Assembly: GCF_030463535.1 (NCBI RefSeq) | Contig: NC_132881.1 | Location: 11,206,526 to 11,270,525, forward strand | DNA: 64,000 nucleotides | Source: Salminus brasiliensis | Taxonomy: Eukaryota; Chordata; Actinopteri; Characiformes; Bryconidae | Direction: 5' to 3' | Shown: positions 27,401-37,988 of the stretch, in pieces | Layout of the letters: every line of letters begins with the position of its first letter | How positions within the stretch are numbered: position 1 is the first letter of the stretch | The notes under the pieces: generated by a model | Database searches by the model: none | The model's input: only the letters and a program-made list of their open reading frames with translations | What the model was told of the DNA's origin: nothing | Made by a program: the position numbers and the translations under genes

Positions 27401-29140
27401 ATTGACTTTCTTTTTTGTCTTACAGGTTTTTCGGACCACATGAACCAAGGGTCTTTCCATTGCCACTGTTTGTGTGGCTTGCTATCAATCTGTCTGCAAG
27501 TGTGTAACAGGTAGGTGATCATTCAGTTGCTATACCTGTTTTGACTTTCTTTTTTTGTCTTAAAGGTCTTTCGGACCGCATGAACCAAGGGTCTGTGCAT
27601 CTGCAACTGTGTGTGACTCGCTACTATCTGTCTGCAAGTGTGTAATAGGTAGGTGATCGTTCAGTTTCTATACATGTTTTGACTCTCTTTTTTTGTCTTA
27701 CAGGTCTTTCGGACCACATGAACCAAGGGTCTGTGCATCTGCAACTGTGTGTAACTCGCTACTATCTGTCTGCAAGTGTGTAATAGGTAGGTGATCATTC
27801 AGTTTCTATACATGTTTTGACTTTCTTTTTTTGTCTTAAAGGTCCTTCGGACCGCATGAACCAAGGGTCTGTGCATCTGCAACTGTGTGTGACAATCTAC
27901 TGTCTGTTTGCAAGTGTGTAACAGGTAGGTGATCATTCAGTTTCTATACATGTATTGACTTTCTTTTTTTTGTCTTAAAGGTCCTTTGGACCACATGATC
28001 CAAGTTTCTGTGCATCTGAAACTGTGTGTGACTCGCTACTATCTGTCTGCAAGTGTGTAACAGGTTGGTGATCATTCACTTTCTATACATGTATTGACTT
28101 TCTTTTTTTGTCTTAAAGGTCTTTCAGACCACATGAACCAAGGGTCTGTGCATCTGCAACTGTGTGTGACTCGCTACTATCTGTCTGCAAGTGTGTAATA
28201 GGTAGGTGATCATTCAGTTTCTATACATGTATTGACTTTCTTTTTTGTCTTACAGGTTTTTCGGACCGCATGAACCAAGGGTCTTTCCATTGCCACTGTT
28301 TGTGTGGCTTGCTATCAATCTGTCTGCAAGTGTGTAACAGGTAGGTGATCATTCAGTTTCTATACATGTATTGACTTTCTTTTTTTGTCTTAAAGGTCTT
28401 TCGGACCACATGAACCAAGGGTCTGTGCATCTGCAACTGTGTTTGACTCGCTACTATCTGTCTGCAAGTGTGTAACAGGTAGGTGATCATTCAGTTTCTA
28501 TACATGTATTGACTTTCTTTTTTTGTCTTACAGGTTTTTCGGACCGCATGAACCAAGGTTCTGTGCATCTGCAACTGTGTGTGACTCGCTACTATCTGTC
28601 TGCAAGTGTGTAACAGGTTGGTGATCATTCAGTTTCTATACATGTATTGACTTTCTTTTTTGTCTAACAGGTTTTTCGGACCGCATGAACCAAGGGTCTT
28701 TCCAATGCCACGGTTTGTGTGGCTTGCTATCAATCTGTCTGCAAGTGTGTAACAGGTAGGTGATCATTCAGTTTCTTTACATGTATTGACTTTCTTTTTT
28801 TGTCTTAAAGGTCTTTCGGATCACATGAACCAAGGGTCTGTGCATCTGCAACTGTGTGTGACTCGCTACTATCTGTCTGCAAATGTGTAACAGGTTGGTG
28901 ATCATTCAGTTTCTATACATGTATTGACTTTCTTTTTTTTGTCTTAAAGGTCTATCGGACCACATGAACCAAGTTTCTGTGCATCTGAAACTGTGTGTGA
29001 CTCGCTACTATCTGTCTGCAAGTGTGTAACAGGTTGGTGATCATTCAGTTTCTATACATGTATTGACTTTCTTTTTTGTCTTAAAGGTCTTTCGGACCAC
29101 ATGAACCAAGGGTCTGTGCATCTGCAACTGTGTGTGACTC

Positions 29141-32100
29141 GCTACTCTGTCTGCAAGTGTGTAACAGGTAGGTGATCATTCAGTTTCTATACATGTATTG
29201 ACTTTCTTTTTTTGTCTTAAAGGTCTTTCAGACCACATGAACCCAGAGTCTGCATCTGCAACTGTGTGTGGCTTGCTATCAATCTGTCTGCAAGTGTGTA
29301 ACAGGTAGGTGATCATTCAGTTTCTATACATGTTTTGACTTTCTTTTTTTGTCTTAAAGGTCTTTCGGACCACATGAACCAAGGGTCTGTGCATCTGCAA
29401 CTGTGTTTGAGTCGCTACTATCTGTCTGCAAGTGTGTAACAGGTAGGTGATCATTCAGTTTCTATACATGTATTGACTTTCTTTTTTGTCTTACAGGTGT
29501 TTCGGACCGCATGAACCAAGGGTCTGTGCATCTGCAACTGTGTATGACTCGCTACTATCTGTCTACAAGTGTGTAACAGGTAGGTGATCATTCAGTTTCT
29601 ATAAATGTATTGACTATCAATCTGTCTGCAAGTGTGTAACAGGTTGGTGATCATTCAGTTTCTATACATGTATTGACTGTCTTTTTTTGTCTTACAGGTT
29701 TTTCGGACCGCATGAACCAAGGGTCTGTGCATCTGCAACTGTGTTTGACTCGCTACTATCCTTCTGCAAGTGTGTAACAGGTAGGTGATCATTCAGTTTC
29801 TATACATGTATTGACTTTCTTTTTTTGTCTTAAAGGTCTTTCGGACCGCATGAACCAAGGGTCTGTGCATCTGCAACTGTGTGTGACTCGCTACTATCTG
29901 TCTGCAAGTGTGTAACAGGTTTTGACTTTCTTTTTTTGTCTTACAGGTTTTTCGCACCACATGAACCAAAGGTCTGTGCATCTGCAACTGTGTATGACTC
30001 GCTACTCTCTGTCTGCAAGTGTGTAATAGGTAGGTGATCATTCAGTTTCTATACATGTTTTGACTTTCTTTTTTTATCTTAATGGTCTTTCGGACCACAT
30101 GAACCAAGGGTCTGTGCATCTGCAACTGTGTGTGACTCGCTACTATCTGTCTGCAAGTGTGTAACAGGTAAGTGATCATTCAGTTTCTATACATGTATTG
30201 ACTTTCTTTTTTTGTCTTGCAGGTTTTTTGGAACGCATGAACCAAGGGTCTGTGCATCTGCAACTGTGTATGACTCGCTACTATCTGTCTGCAAGTGTGT
30301 AACAGGTAGGTGATCATTCAGTTTCTATACATGTATTGACTTTCTTTTTTGTCTTACAGGTTTTTCGGACCGCATGAACCAAGGGTCTTTCCATTGCCAC
30401 TGTTTGTGTGGCTTGCTATCAATCTGTCTGCAAGTGTGTAACAGGTTGGTGATCATTCAGTTTCTATACAAGTATTGACTTTCTTTTTTTGTCTTAAAGG
30501 TCTTTCGGACCGCATGAACCAAGGGTCTGTGCATCTGCAACTGTGTGTGACTCGCTACTATCTGTCTGCAAGTGTGTAACAGGTTTTGACTTTCTTTTTT
30601 TGTCTTACAGGTTTTTCGGACCACATGAACCAAGGGTCTGTGCATCTGCAACTGTGTATGACTCGCTACTCTCTGTCTGCAAGTGTGTAATAGGTAGGTG
30701 ATCATTCAGTTTCTATACATGTTTTGACTTTCTTTTTTTATCTTAATGGTCTTTCGGACCACATGAACCAAGGGTCTGTGCATCTGCAACTGTGTGTGAC
30801 TCGCTACTATCTGTCTGCAAGTGTGTAACAGGTAGGTGATCATTCAGTTTCTATACATTTATTGACTTTCTTTTTTTGTCTTACAGGTTTTTTGGAACGC
30901 ATGAACCAAGGGTCTGTGCATCTGTAACTGTGTGTGACTCGCTACTATCTGTCTGCAAGTGTGTAACAGGTAAGTGATCATTCAGTTTCTATACATGTAT
31001 TGACTTTCTTTTTTTGTCTTGCAGGTTTTTTGGACCGCATGAACCAAGAGTCTGTGCATCTGCAACTGTGTGTGACTCGCTACTATCTGTCTGCGAGTGT
31101 GTAACAGGTAGGTGATCATTCAGTTTCTATACATGTATTGACTTTCTTTTTTGTCTTAAAGGTCTTTCGTACCACATGAACCAAGAGTCTGTGCATCTGC
31201 AACTGTGTGTGACTCGTTACTATCTGTCTGCAAGTGTGTAACAGGTAGGTGATCATTCAGTTTCTATACATGTATTGACTTTGTTTTTTGTCTTACAGGT
31301 TTTTCGGACCGCATGAACCAAGGGCCTTTCCATTGCCACTGTTTGTGTGGCTTGCTATCAATCTGTCTGCAAGTGTGTAACAGGTTGGTGATCATTCAGT
31401 TTCTATACATGTTTTGACTTTCTTTTTTTGTCTTAAAGGTCTTTCGGACCACATGAACCAAGGGTCTGTGCATCTGCAACTGTGTGTGACTCGCTACTAT
31501 CTGTCTGCAAGTGTGTAACAGGTAGGTGATCCTTCAGTTTCTATACATGTATTGACTTTCTTTTTTTGTCTTACAGATTTTTCGGACCACATGAACCAAG
31601 GGTCTTTCCATTGCCACTGTGTGTGTGGCTTGCTATGTGTGACTCGCTACTATCTGTCTGCAGTTTCTATACATGTCTTCAGTTTCTATACATGTTTTGA
31701 CTCTCTTTTTTTGTCTTAAAGGTTTTTCGGACCTCATGAACCAAGGGTCTTTGCATCTGCAACTGTGTGTGATTCGCTACTATCTGTCTGCAAGTGTGTA
31801 ACAGGTTAGTGATCATTCAGTTTCTATACATGTATTTACTTTCTCTTTTTGTCTTAAAGGTCTTTCGGACCACATTAACCAAGAGTCTGTGCATCTGCAA
31901 CTGTGTTTGACTCGCTACTATCTGTCTGCAAGTGTGTAATAGGTAGGTGATCATTCAGTTTCTATACATGTTTTGACTTTCATTTTTTGTCTTACAGGTT
32001 TTTCGGACCGCATGAACCAAGGGTCTGTGCATCTGCAACTGTGTGTGACTCGCTACTCTGTCTGCAAGTGTGTAACAGGTAGGTGATCATTCAGTTTCTA

Positions 32101-33211
32101 TACATGTATTGACTTTCTTTTTTTGTCTTAAAGGTCTTTCAGACCACATGAACCAAGAGTCTGCATCTGCAACTGTGTGTGGCTTGCTATCAATCTGTCT
32201 GCAAGTGTGTAACAGGTAGGTGATCATTCAGTTTCTATACATGTTTTGACTTTCTTTTTTTGTCTTAAAGGTCTTTCGGACCACATGAACCAAGGGTCTG
32301 TGCATCTGCAACTGTGTTTGAGTCGCTACTATCTGTCTGCAAGTGTGTAACAGGTAGGTGATCATTCAGTTTCTATACATGTATTGACTTTCTTTTTTGT
32401 CTTACAGGTGTTTCGGACCGCATGAACCAAGGGTCTGTGCATCTGCAACTGTGTATGACTCGCTACTATCTGTCTACAAGTGTGTAACAGGTAGGTGATC
32501 ATTCAGTTTCTATAAATGTATTGACTATCAATCTGTCTGCAAGTGTGTAACAGGTTGGTGATCATTCAGTTTCTATACATGTATTGACTGTCTTTTTTTG
32601 TCTTACAGGTTTTTCGGACCGCATGAACCAAGGGTCTGTGCATCTGCAACTGTGTTTGACTCGCTACTATCCTTCTGCAAGTGTGTAACAGGTAGGTGAT
32701 CATTCAGTTTCTATACATGTATTGACTTTCTTTTTTTGTCTTAAAGGTCTTTCGGACCGCATGAACCAAGGGTCTGTGCATCTGCAACTGTGTGTGACTC
32801 GCTACTATCTGTCTGCAAGTGTGTAACAGGTTTTGACTTTCTTTTTTTGTCTTACAGGTTTTTCGCACCACATGAACCAAAGGTCTGTGCATCTGCAACT
32901 GTGTATGACTCGCTACTCTCTGTCTGCAAGTGTGTAATAGGTAGGTGATCATTCAGTTTCTATACATGTTTTGACTTTCTTTTTTTATCTTAATGGTCTT
33001 TCGGACCACATGAACCAAGGGTCTGTGCATCTGCAACTGTGTGTGACTCGCTACTATCTGTCTGCAAGTGTGTAACAGGTAAGTGATCATTCAGTTTCTA
33101 TACATGTATTGACTTTCTTTTTTTGTCTTGCAGGTTTTTTGGAACGCATGAACCAAGGGTCTGTGCATCTGCAACTGTGTGTGACTCGCTACTATCTGTC
33201 TGCAAGTGTGT
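29141..33211 (+). repeat. Internal duplication, period 2911 bp
   Basis: A block of about 1.16 kb (29141-30300) recurs at 32052-33211. Shared landmarks include CGCTACTCTGTCTGCAAG, a fused unit TATTGACTATCAATCTG, and a deletion unit AACAGGTTTTGACTTTC, each 2911 bp apart. The flanks differ on both sides, which defines the block. Confidence 0.75.
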
Positions 33212-34159
33212 AACAGGTAAGTGATCATTCAGTTTCTATACATGTATTGACTTTCTTTTTTTGTCTTGCAGGTTTTTTGGACCACATGAACCAAGGGTCT
33301 GTGCATCTGCAACTGTGTTTGACTCGCTACTATCTGTCTGCAAGTGTGTAACAGGTTGGTGATCATTCAGTTTCTATACATGTATTGACTTTCTTTTTTT
33401 TGTCTTGAAGGTCTTTCGGACCACATGAACCAAGGGTCTGTGCATCTGCAACTGTGTGTGACTCGCTACTATCTGTCTGCAAGTGTGTAACAGGTTGGAG
33501 ATCATTCAGTTTCTATACATGTTTTGACTTTCTTTTTTTGTCTTAAAGGTCTTTCGGACCACATGAACCAAGGGTCTGTGCATCTGCAACTGTGTGTGAC
33601 TCGCTACTATCTGTCTGCAAGTGTGTAACAGGTAGGTGATCATTCAGTTTCTATACATGTATTGACTTTCTTTTTTTGTCTTAAAGGTCTTTCAGACCGC
33701 ATGAACCAAGGGTCTGTGCATCTGCAACTGTGTGTGACTCGCTACTATCTGTCTGCGAGTGTGTAACAGGTAGGTGATCATTCAGTTTCTATACATGTAT
33801 TGACTTTCTTTTTTGTCTTAAAGGTCTTTCGTACCACATGAACCAAGAGTCTGTGCATCTGCAACTGTGTGTGACTCGTTACTATCTGTCTGCAAGTGTG
33901 TAACAGGTAGGTGATCATTCAGTTTCTATACATGTATTGACTTTGTTTTTTGTCTTACAGGTTTTTCGGACCGCATGAACCAAGGGTCTTTCCATTGCCA
34001 CTGTTTGTGTGGCTTGCTATCAATCTGTCTGCAAGTGTGTAACAGGTAGGTGATCATTCAGTTTCTATACCTGTTTTGACTTTCTTTTTTTGTCTTAAAG
34101 GTCTTTCGGACCACATGAACCAAGGGTCTGTGCATCTGCAACTGTGTGTGACTTTCACC

Positions 34160-35320
34160 ACACATGGACCACTAATTTGTTTGCTTGTTCTTACAGAATG
34201 TGTTATCTGCTGAAACCATAAGTTCCTGGCTGCCCAAGGGTCTGATATTTGCAACACAGATGAATCAAATCTATATGCCTTCCACTTAGCCTCTCTCTTT
34301 TTCAGTGCTTGATTCTGATCTATCACATCTCCTGGAATCCAGTCTAAATCCTGTAATACATTTGTCACCTTGGTAGAAGGCTCATGCATCATTACATCTC
34401 TACTTACTTCACTCTCTCCCACTCTATCTCCAACACTCTCATCATTATTGCTCTCACTCCGTTCTATGGTTACTAACAATTTCTCAGTTGTATTTACTTC
34501 ATCTTGCAGTGTTACTAATGTCATATTAGATGGATGGGTCACTTTTGCTACTTCCATTACTGGTGTTGTTATCCCTGTACCATTCACTGCAGTTGAGCTT
34601 GTCATATTCTCACTAGTTCTATTCCCTAAAGTGACACCTACAGGCGTTCTTGTCATCATTGTGGTTTTTACAGGTTCTGTATTATTTATGATTACAGTAG
34701 TAACCTGACCTGTAACATTAACACTTTTAGTTGTTTCTGGAGCTACAGTTGTAACCTGCCTTGGCACAGTTTTTACCCCTGAGATGGTTATTACAGGAAA
34801 TTGTTCCTGGTCCCCTTTTATCTCCTGTGGAGATAATGTTAACTATCATCTTACGAGTTACATGCTCCTGTTTCCACACTTTCTGCACTGGTACAAAGCT
34901 GAACTCTGGCTCAAAGTAAGTACATGTATACTCCCCTTGATCTTCCCATGTAACATTACGCATAAGAATTGAACAATCATATTTAACTCTGAATGTCATT
35001 GGACAAAACATACTTTCTTTGATTGTAAGGCACCATATCAACTGTAGGCCCTGCTAACACAATCTCTTCACCACGACTATTTCTCCACTCAGGGGGATCA
35101 TTACCTCCAGTATTAAATCTTCCACACCTACATGGAAGAACTGATCTGCCTGGTTTGACTGTAATTACCAACTGCACAGGAGTTACTGTTACTGGAATCA
35201 CCTGAACAGCTGATTCTGGTGGATGTGACACATTTATGCTTTTAGTAATATTTAATGTTAATAAAGTGGAATTTCCCACTGATACATTTACCTCAATCTT
35301 CGTAACGTTTAGGTTTGACC
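34160..35320 (-). pseudogene. env: Retroviral env-like region with Ig-V-like domain and mucin-like stalk
   Basis: Position after pol suggests env. The minus-strand frames begin near 35320 with many N-glycosylation sites (NVS, NST, NIT). An Ig-V-like pattern follows: Cys in VLPCRCG (about 35132), Trp in DPPEW (about 35087) and WEDQGEYTC with its Cys near 34924. A frame break lies between the second and third element (about 35.0 kb). Next comes a Thr/Ser/Asn-rich stretch (34767-34400, e.g. TTKSVNVTGQVTT), mucin-like. Near 34300 a KKREAK basic motif could be a cleavage site, weakly. No fusion peptide, transmembrane anchor or cytoplasmic tail is seen before the array resumes at 34153. It could instead be a host-derived Ig gene captured by the element. 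Confidence 0.55.
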
Positions 35321-35930
35321 CTTTTTCGAACTGGTCTTGGATGTTTATTTGACTCTCTGACTTCCCCTATAGAGGAATCAGTGCCCTCAGCAGCCTTTGG
35401 TGCTTCACACTCCCCTGAAATGATTCCTTCTGTTTCTGGGACATTCCTAACCTCAATGTTCTCAAACCTTCTTTCCTGTTGATTAATTGCAGAGTCATTT
35501 CCGGCATCATCAGCAATGCCCACAGAGTCATCACCATTGTCCACATCATGGACAATCTCCTCTTCTGGAATTTGACCCTGGAGATCTTCCTGCCTTTCTC
35601 CTTCTGTATGTCCTGGTTCCCTTGAGCCTTCCACATCTCCTCCAAGCAAATGGGCTGCCTCTTCCCTAAGTTCTTTAACACAATGTGACAAATGATACCA
35701 CGTTGGAGACCCTTTAACCTGGACTGCAGTTCCAGTACTACGCACAACCTCAGGACCTTCACGGCGTTCGTTATATCATTTTCTTCTAAACACCTTCACA
35801 AACACCTTGTCCCCAGGTTGCACCACATTCCTCTTTTGCTCATCCAGCCTCTCCTGTACCTCTTCTTTCTTTTGCCTGTCAGACACATACATGGATATTC
35901 TCTTATGTGGATTAGCCATGTATTATGCCA
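35293..35930 (-). pseudogene. pol: Retroviral integrase C-terminal domain and long acidic tail
   Basis: The homologous reading passes through QPGDKVFVKVF, a stop, then REGPEVVRSTGTAVQVKG and SPTWYHLSHCVK, the GPY/F-type SH3-like module of class-I integrases. A tail of about 120 residues follows, rich in Glu, Asp and Gly, ending RPVRKRVKPKRYED. This tail is longer than I would expect for the module alone and may be lineage-specific. The end of pol sits right at the start of the env-like frame. Confidence 0.75.
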
Positions 35931-36107
35931 AATTAATTTCACTGTCTTATCCACGAACTCCTTCCCATTATCTGAGGATATCCGATCTGGAAGTCCCCAC
36001 CTGCTTATGACCTCTCTGCACAGAAACTTGGCAACGGACTGTGCATCTTTCCGTTTGGTTGGACAGGCCTCTGGCCACCTTGAAAAGCGGTCCACTACAA
36101 CGAACAT
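35796..36107 (-). pseudogene. pol: Retroviral integrase core remnant
   Basis: Starts with FVVVDRFSRWPEACPTKR and contains SSDNGKEFVD, carrying the first and second catalytic Asp of the DDE core. The region that should hold the third catalytic Glu is missing. The sequence passes within about 50 codons from the second Asp block to the start of the C-terminal domain, with a frame change near 35.93 kb. An internal deletion is inferred. Inactive as an integrase. Confidence 0.8.
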
Positions 36108-37092
36108 TGTTTTTCAAGCAAATTGTGCATCTACCAATGACATAGTCTATCTGCTCAAGCAAATATGGTGCCCAAAACCCATACTCCTTAATAATCTTCC
36201 TCCTTACCTCGCCCCTTGCCACATGGGCTAAACCATGCGCTTCTTGAATCATCAGACCTAACAGGTCAGGAGGTGCTACTACCAGCCCCTCATGATTCCT
36301 CCAAAGGCCAGTAGAGTCTTTAGTGGCTCCTCGATCTCGCCACAACTGTTTATCTATCTCAGGAACTGCTTCCTGCATTAAGGTCACATCCCTAATTGTT
36401 ATTCTGTCTTCCATGTCTACCTCATGTGTAACCAAAAAGACTTCACCCCATTTGTCTGCTCCTGTAACTGCCTTTGCAGCTTCATCAGCCGCTTTATTCC
36501 CCTGTGTGACCCTTGACATATCCCTTTTATGTGATGCACATTTAGCAATAGCAATTTCTTTGGGTTTCATCATGGCATGTAACAATTTCATTATTTGCTC
36601 ATGATCCTGTATAGGGGAACTATCTGTTTTCTTAAACCCTCGGTTCTTCCATACTGCCCCAAACAGGTGACACACACTATGTGCATAGGCAGAATCTGTG
36701 TAGATAGTCACTCGCTTACCTTCTGCCAATAAACATGCTTCTGTCAACCCTACAAGTTCAGCAAGTTGTGCTGAAGCCGGCTGTGGTATGACTACAGCCT
36801 TCTCAACCACAAAGTTTTCTCCTTGGGCTTTTACTACTGCATAACCCGCACACAATTTGTCTCCTCTCCTATAGCAGGACCCATCAGTCCAATATTCCAG
36901 GTCTGCCTTCTCCAGTGGGAGGGCTTTTAAATCTGACCTAAGCCTTGAGTATTTCTCAGCTTCTTGCACACAATCATGTGGCTCACCATCTTTTGGAGTT
37001 GGCAAAGTTTCAGCTGGATTCACTGTGGCACACCTTACTAGGGTGACCTCTTCCTGCTCTAAAAGCCTATAATAATCTCTAAGCCTTGGCAT
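35968..37092 (-). pseudogene. pol: Retroviral pol remnant: RNase H and integrase N-terminal zinc finger
   Basis: A 374-codon frame, the longest in the window. Residues about 66-210 form an RNase H domain with the expected acidic residues: Asp70 in YWTDGS, Glu112 in AELVG, Asp133 in IYTDSAYA and Asp203 in KAADEA, plus His188 in CASHKRD. Residues about 284-325 form an HHCC integrase zinc finger (His286, His290, Cys322, Cys325). After about residue 335 the frame leaves the homologous reading, so a frameshift lies near 36110; the integrase core continues in another frame. This fragment keeps all RNase H residues but has no complete pol around it. Confidence 0.85.
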
Positions 37093-37158
37093 AGTCAGTG
37101 TATATTTGCCATGGTTCAGTAGGTTTCTAAGGCTATGATGGGTAAGAATTGTTACTGG

Positions 37159-37518
37159 CTAACACATCGTGATTGCTGATGCTTTGTCATACATTAGATA
37201 AACTCCTACCATAGCTCTATTACACAATGGCAGTCCCAACTTAACTTCTGAATAAGCTGTGGAATAATAAGAAACTGGCTGTGGACTTGTTCCTGTACCT
37301 GTCGCTTGACAGAGGACTGCACATGCATATTTACCTCCAGTAGAAGTAGACACATACAGTAAGAAATTCTTGGAGTAATCTGGAAACGCCAATGCTGAAG
37401 CTTCTTGTAACCTCTGTTTCACGGTCTCAAATGCTAAAAGACCCTCTTGTGTCCAGGAAAGATTACAGTGGAATTTGGCATTTCCAGTATCTTTAATCAT
37501 AGCCCTCAAAGGCCCCAT
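37159..37518 (-). pseudogene. pol: Retroviral pol remnant: RT end/connection region
   Basis: A 119-codon minus-strand frame with WTQEGLLAFETVKQRL and LALAFPDY-like text followed by VSYYSTAYSEVKLGLPLC. This is the RT thumb/connection region just before RNase H in class-I retroviruses. The catalytic YxDD palm lies upstream and is absent, because the element stops at the array junction at 37520. A frame break separates it from the next segment. Non-functional. Confidence 0.8.
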
Positions 37519-37548
37519 TAAATGTATTGCCTTTTTGTTGTCTTACAG

Positions 37549-37661
37549 GCTTTCAGGACCAATGGCTCCCTCCATTCTGATGGTGCATACAGCCAACAAG
37601 GGTCTGTCCATTGCAACTGTGTGTGTGGCTCGCTATCTATCTGTTTGCAAGTGTGTAACAG
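37549..37661 (+). other. Exon-like cassette, long (113-bp) class
   Basis: Bounded by TTGTTGTCTTACAG and GTAGGTGGTC. Same length and class as the long cassettes at about 9670, 10260, 11820, 12820 and 13810. The second reading frame is open and includes MVHTANKGLSIATVCVARY. Confidence 0.6.
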
Positions 37662-37713
37662 GTAGGTGGTCATTCAGTTTCTATACATGTATTGACTTTT
37701 TGTTGTCTTACAG

Positions 37714-37819
37714 GCTTTCAAGATCAATGGCTCCCCCCTTCCTGATGGTGGATCTGTCCTTCAAGGTGCATCGGCAACTGTATGTGACTCGCTACTATCC
37801 GTGTGGAAGTGTGTAACAG
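37714..37819 (+). other. Exon-like cassette
   Basis: Bounded by TTGTTGTCTTACAG and GTGGATGATC; 106 bp. Related to the long class but diverged (GGTGGATCTGTCCTTCAAGG). Donor is weaker than the others. Confidence 0.5.
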
Positions 37820-37873
37820 GTGGATGATCATTCAGTTTCTATACATGTATTGACTTTCTTATTTGTGTTACAG

Positions 37874-37988
37874 GTTCTCAACAAGTCAATCAACCTCTTC
37901 TTCTCCCTGAAGGTGTATCCTTCTAACAAATATATTTTCATCTGCAACTGTGTGATTCGCTGTCCATCATTCTGCAACTCTGTGACAG
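37874..37988 (+). other. Exon-like cassette, twin of 8221-8335
   Basis: 115 bp, bounded by TTGTGTTACAG and GTAAGTGATC, open from the first base, and very similar to the left-edge cassette at 8221. Finding the same rare class at both ends suggests that the short central units expanded between two older flanking exons. Confidence 0.6.

Larger units (their letters stand above)
8029..34152 (+). repeat. 26-kb tandem array of exon/intron-like cassettes (about 138 bp)
   Basis: Roughly 185-190 head-to-tail units. The commonest unit is 138 bp: an exon-like 83-bp part that begins GTTTTTCGGACC, contains CATGAACCAAGGGTCTGTGC and ends AAGTGTGTAACAG, followed by a 55-bp intron-like part. The latter starts GTAGGTGATCATTCAG or GTAAGTGATC, has TATACATGTATTGAC and a run of 6-14 T, and ends GTCTTACAG. 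TTGAC fits the yUnAy branch-point consensus, with its A 21 nt before the AG. Variants are an 85-bp exon (CTTTCCATTGCCACTG) and a 113-bp exon (GCTTTCAGGACCAATGG). Donors vary (GTAGGT, GTAAGT, GTTGGT, GTTAGT), as do acceptors (ACAG, AAAG, ATAG, and a dead AATG form). Exon-like and intron-like parts look about equally conserved, so homogenisation rather than coding selection is the simplest explanation. Peptide frames seen inside it are by-products of the repeat. Transcription is not shown by the sequence. Confidence 0.95.
34153..37520 (-). mobile_element. Endogenous retrovirus fragment, class-I/epsilon-like, no LTRs
   Basis: On the minus strand the order is RT C-terminal end, RNase H, integrase, then an env-like region. 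Gag, protease, most of RT and both LTRs are absent. Both edges fall abruptly inside array cassettes: left edge after GCAACTGTGTGTGAC, right edge before AATGTATTGCC. The GPxxV-type module in the integrase tail points to the gamma/epsilon (class I) side of retroviruses. Reading frames are broken in several places, so it is a relic. Absence of LTRs means this is not a simple integration product; deletion of the flanks or transfer by recombination is more likely. Confidence 0.85.

Noticed and set aside
8994-33000. Repeated minus-strand frames beginning MITYLLHTCRQ and plus-strand frames beginning MCDSLLSVCKC
   Set aside because: They are read across the cassette borders of the tandem array, on either strand, and recur because the unit is 138 bp (a multiple of 3). 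Nothing indicates that they are translated.
8029-34152. CRISPR-like array
   Set aside because: Units have no short repeat alternating with unique spacers; the entire 138-bp unit is repeated, and the context is a vertebrate genome.
34054-34160. Extension of the env-like frame into array sequence
   Set aside because: The frame continues by chance through the junction at 34153; the residues beyond it are translated cassette sequence.
34370-36604. Plus-strand frames opposite the retroviral fragment (e.g. 34370-34708, 35692-36231, 36323-36604)
   Set aside because: They are antisense to recognisable pol and env-like sequence and show no motif of their own.
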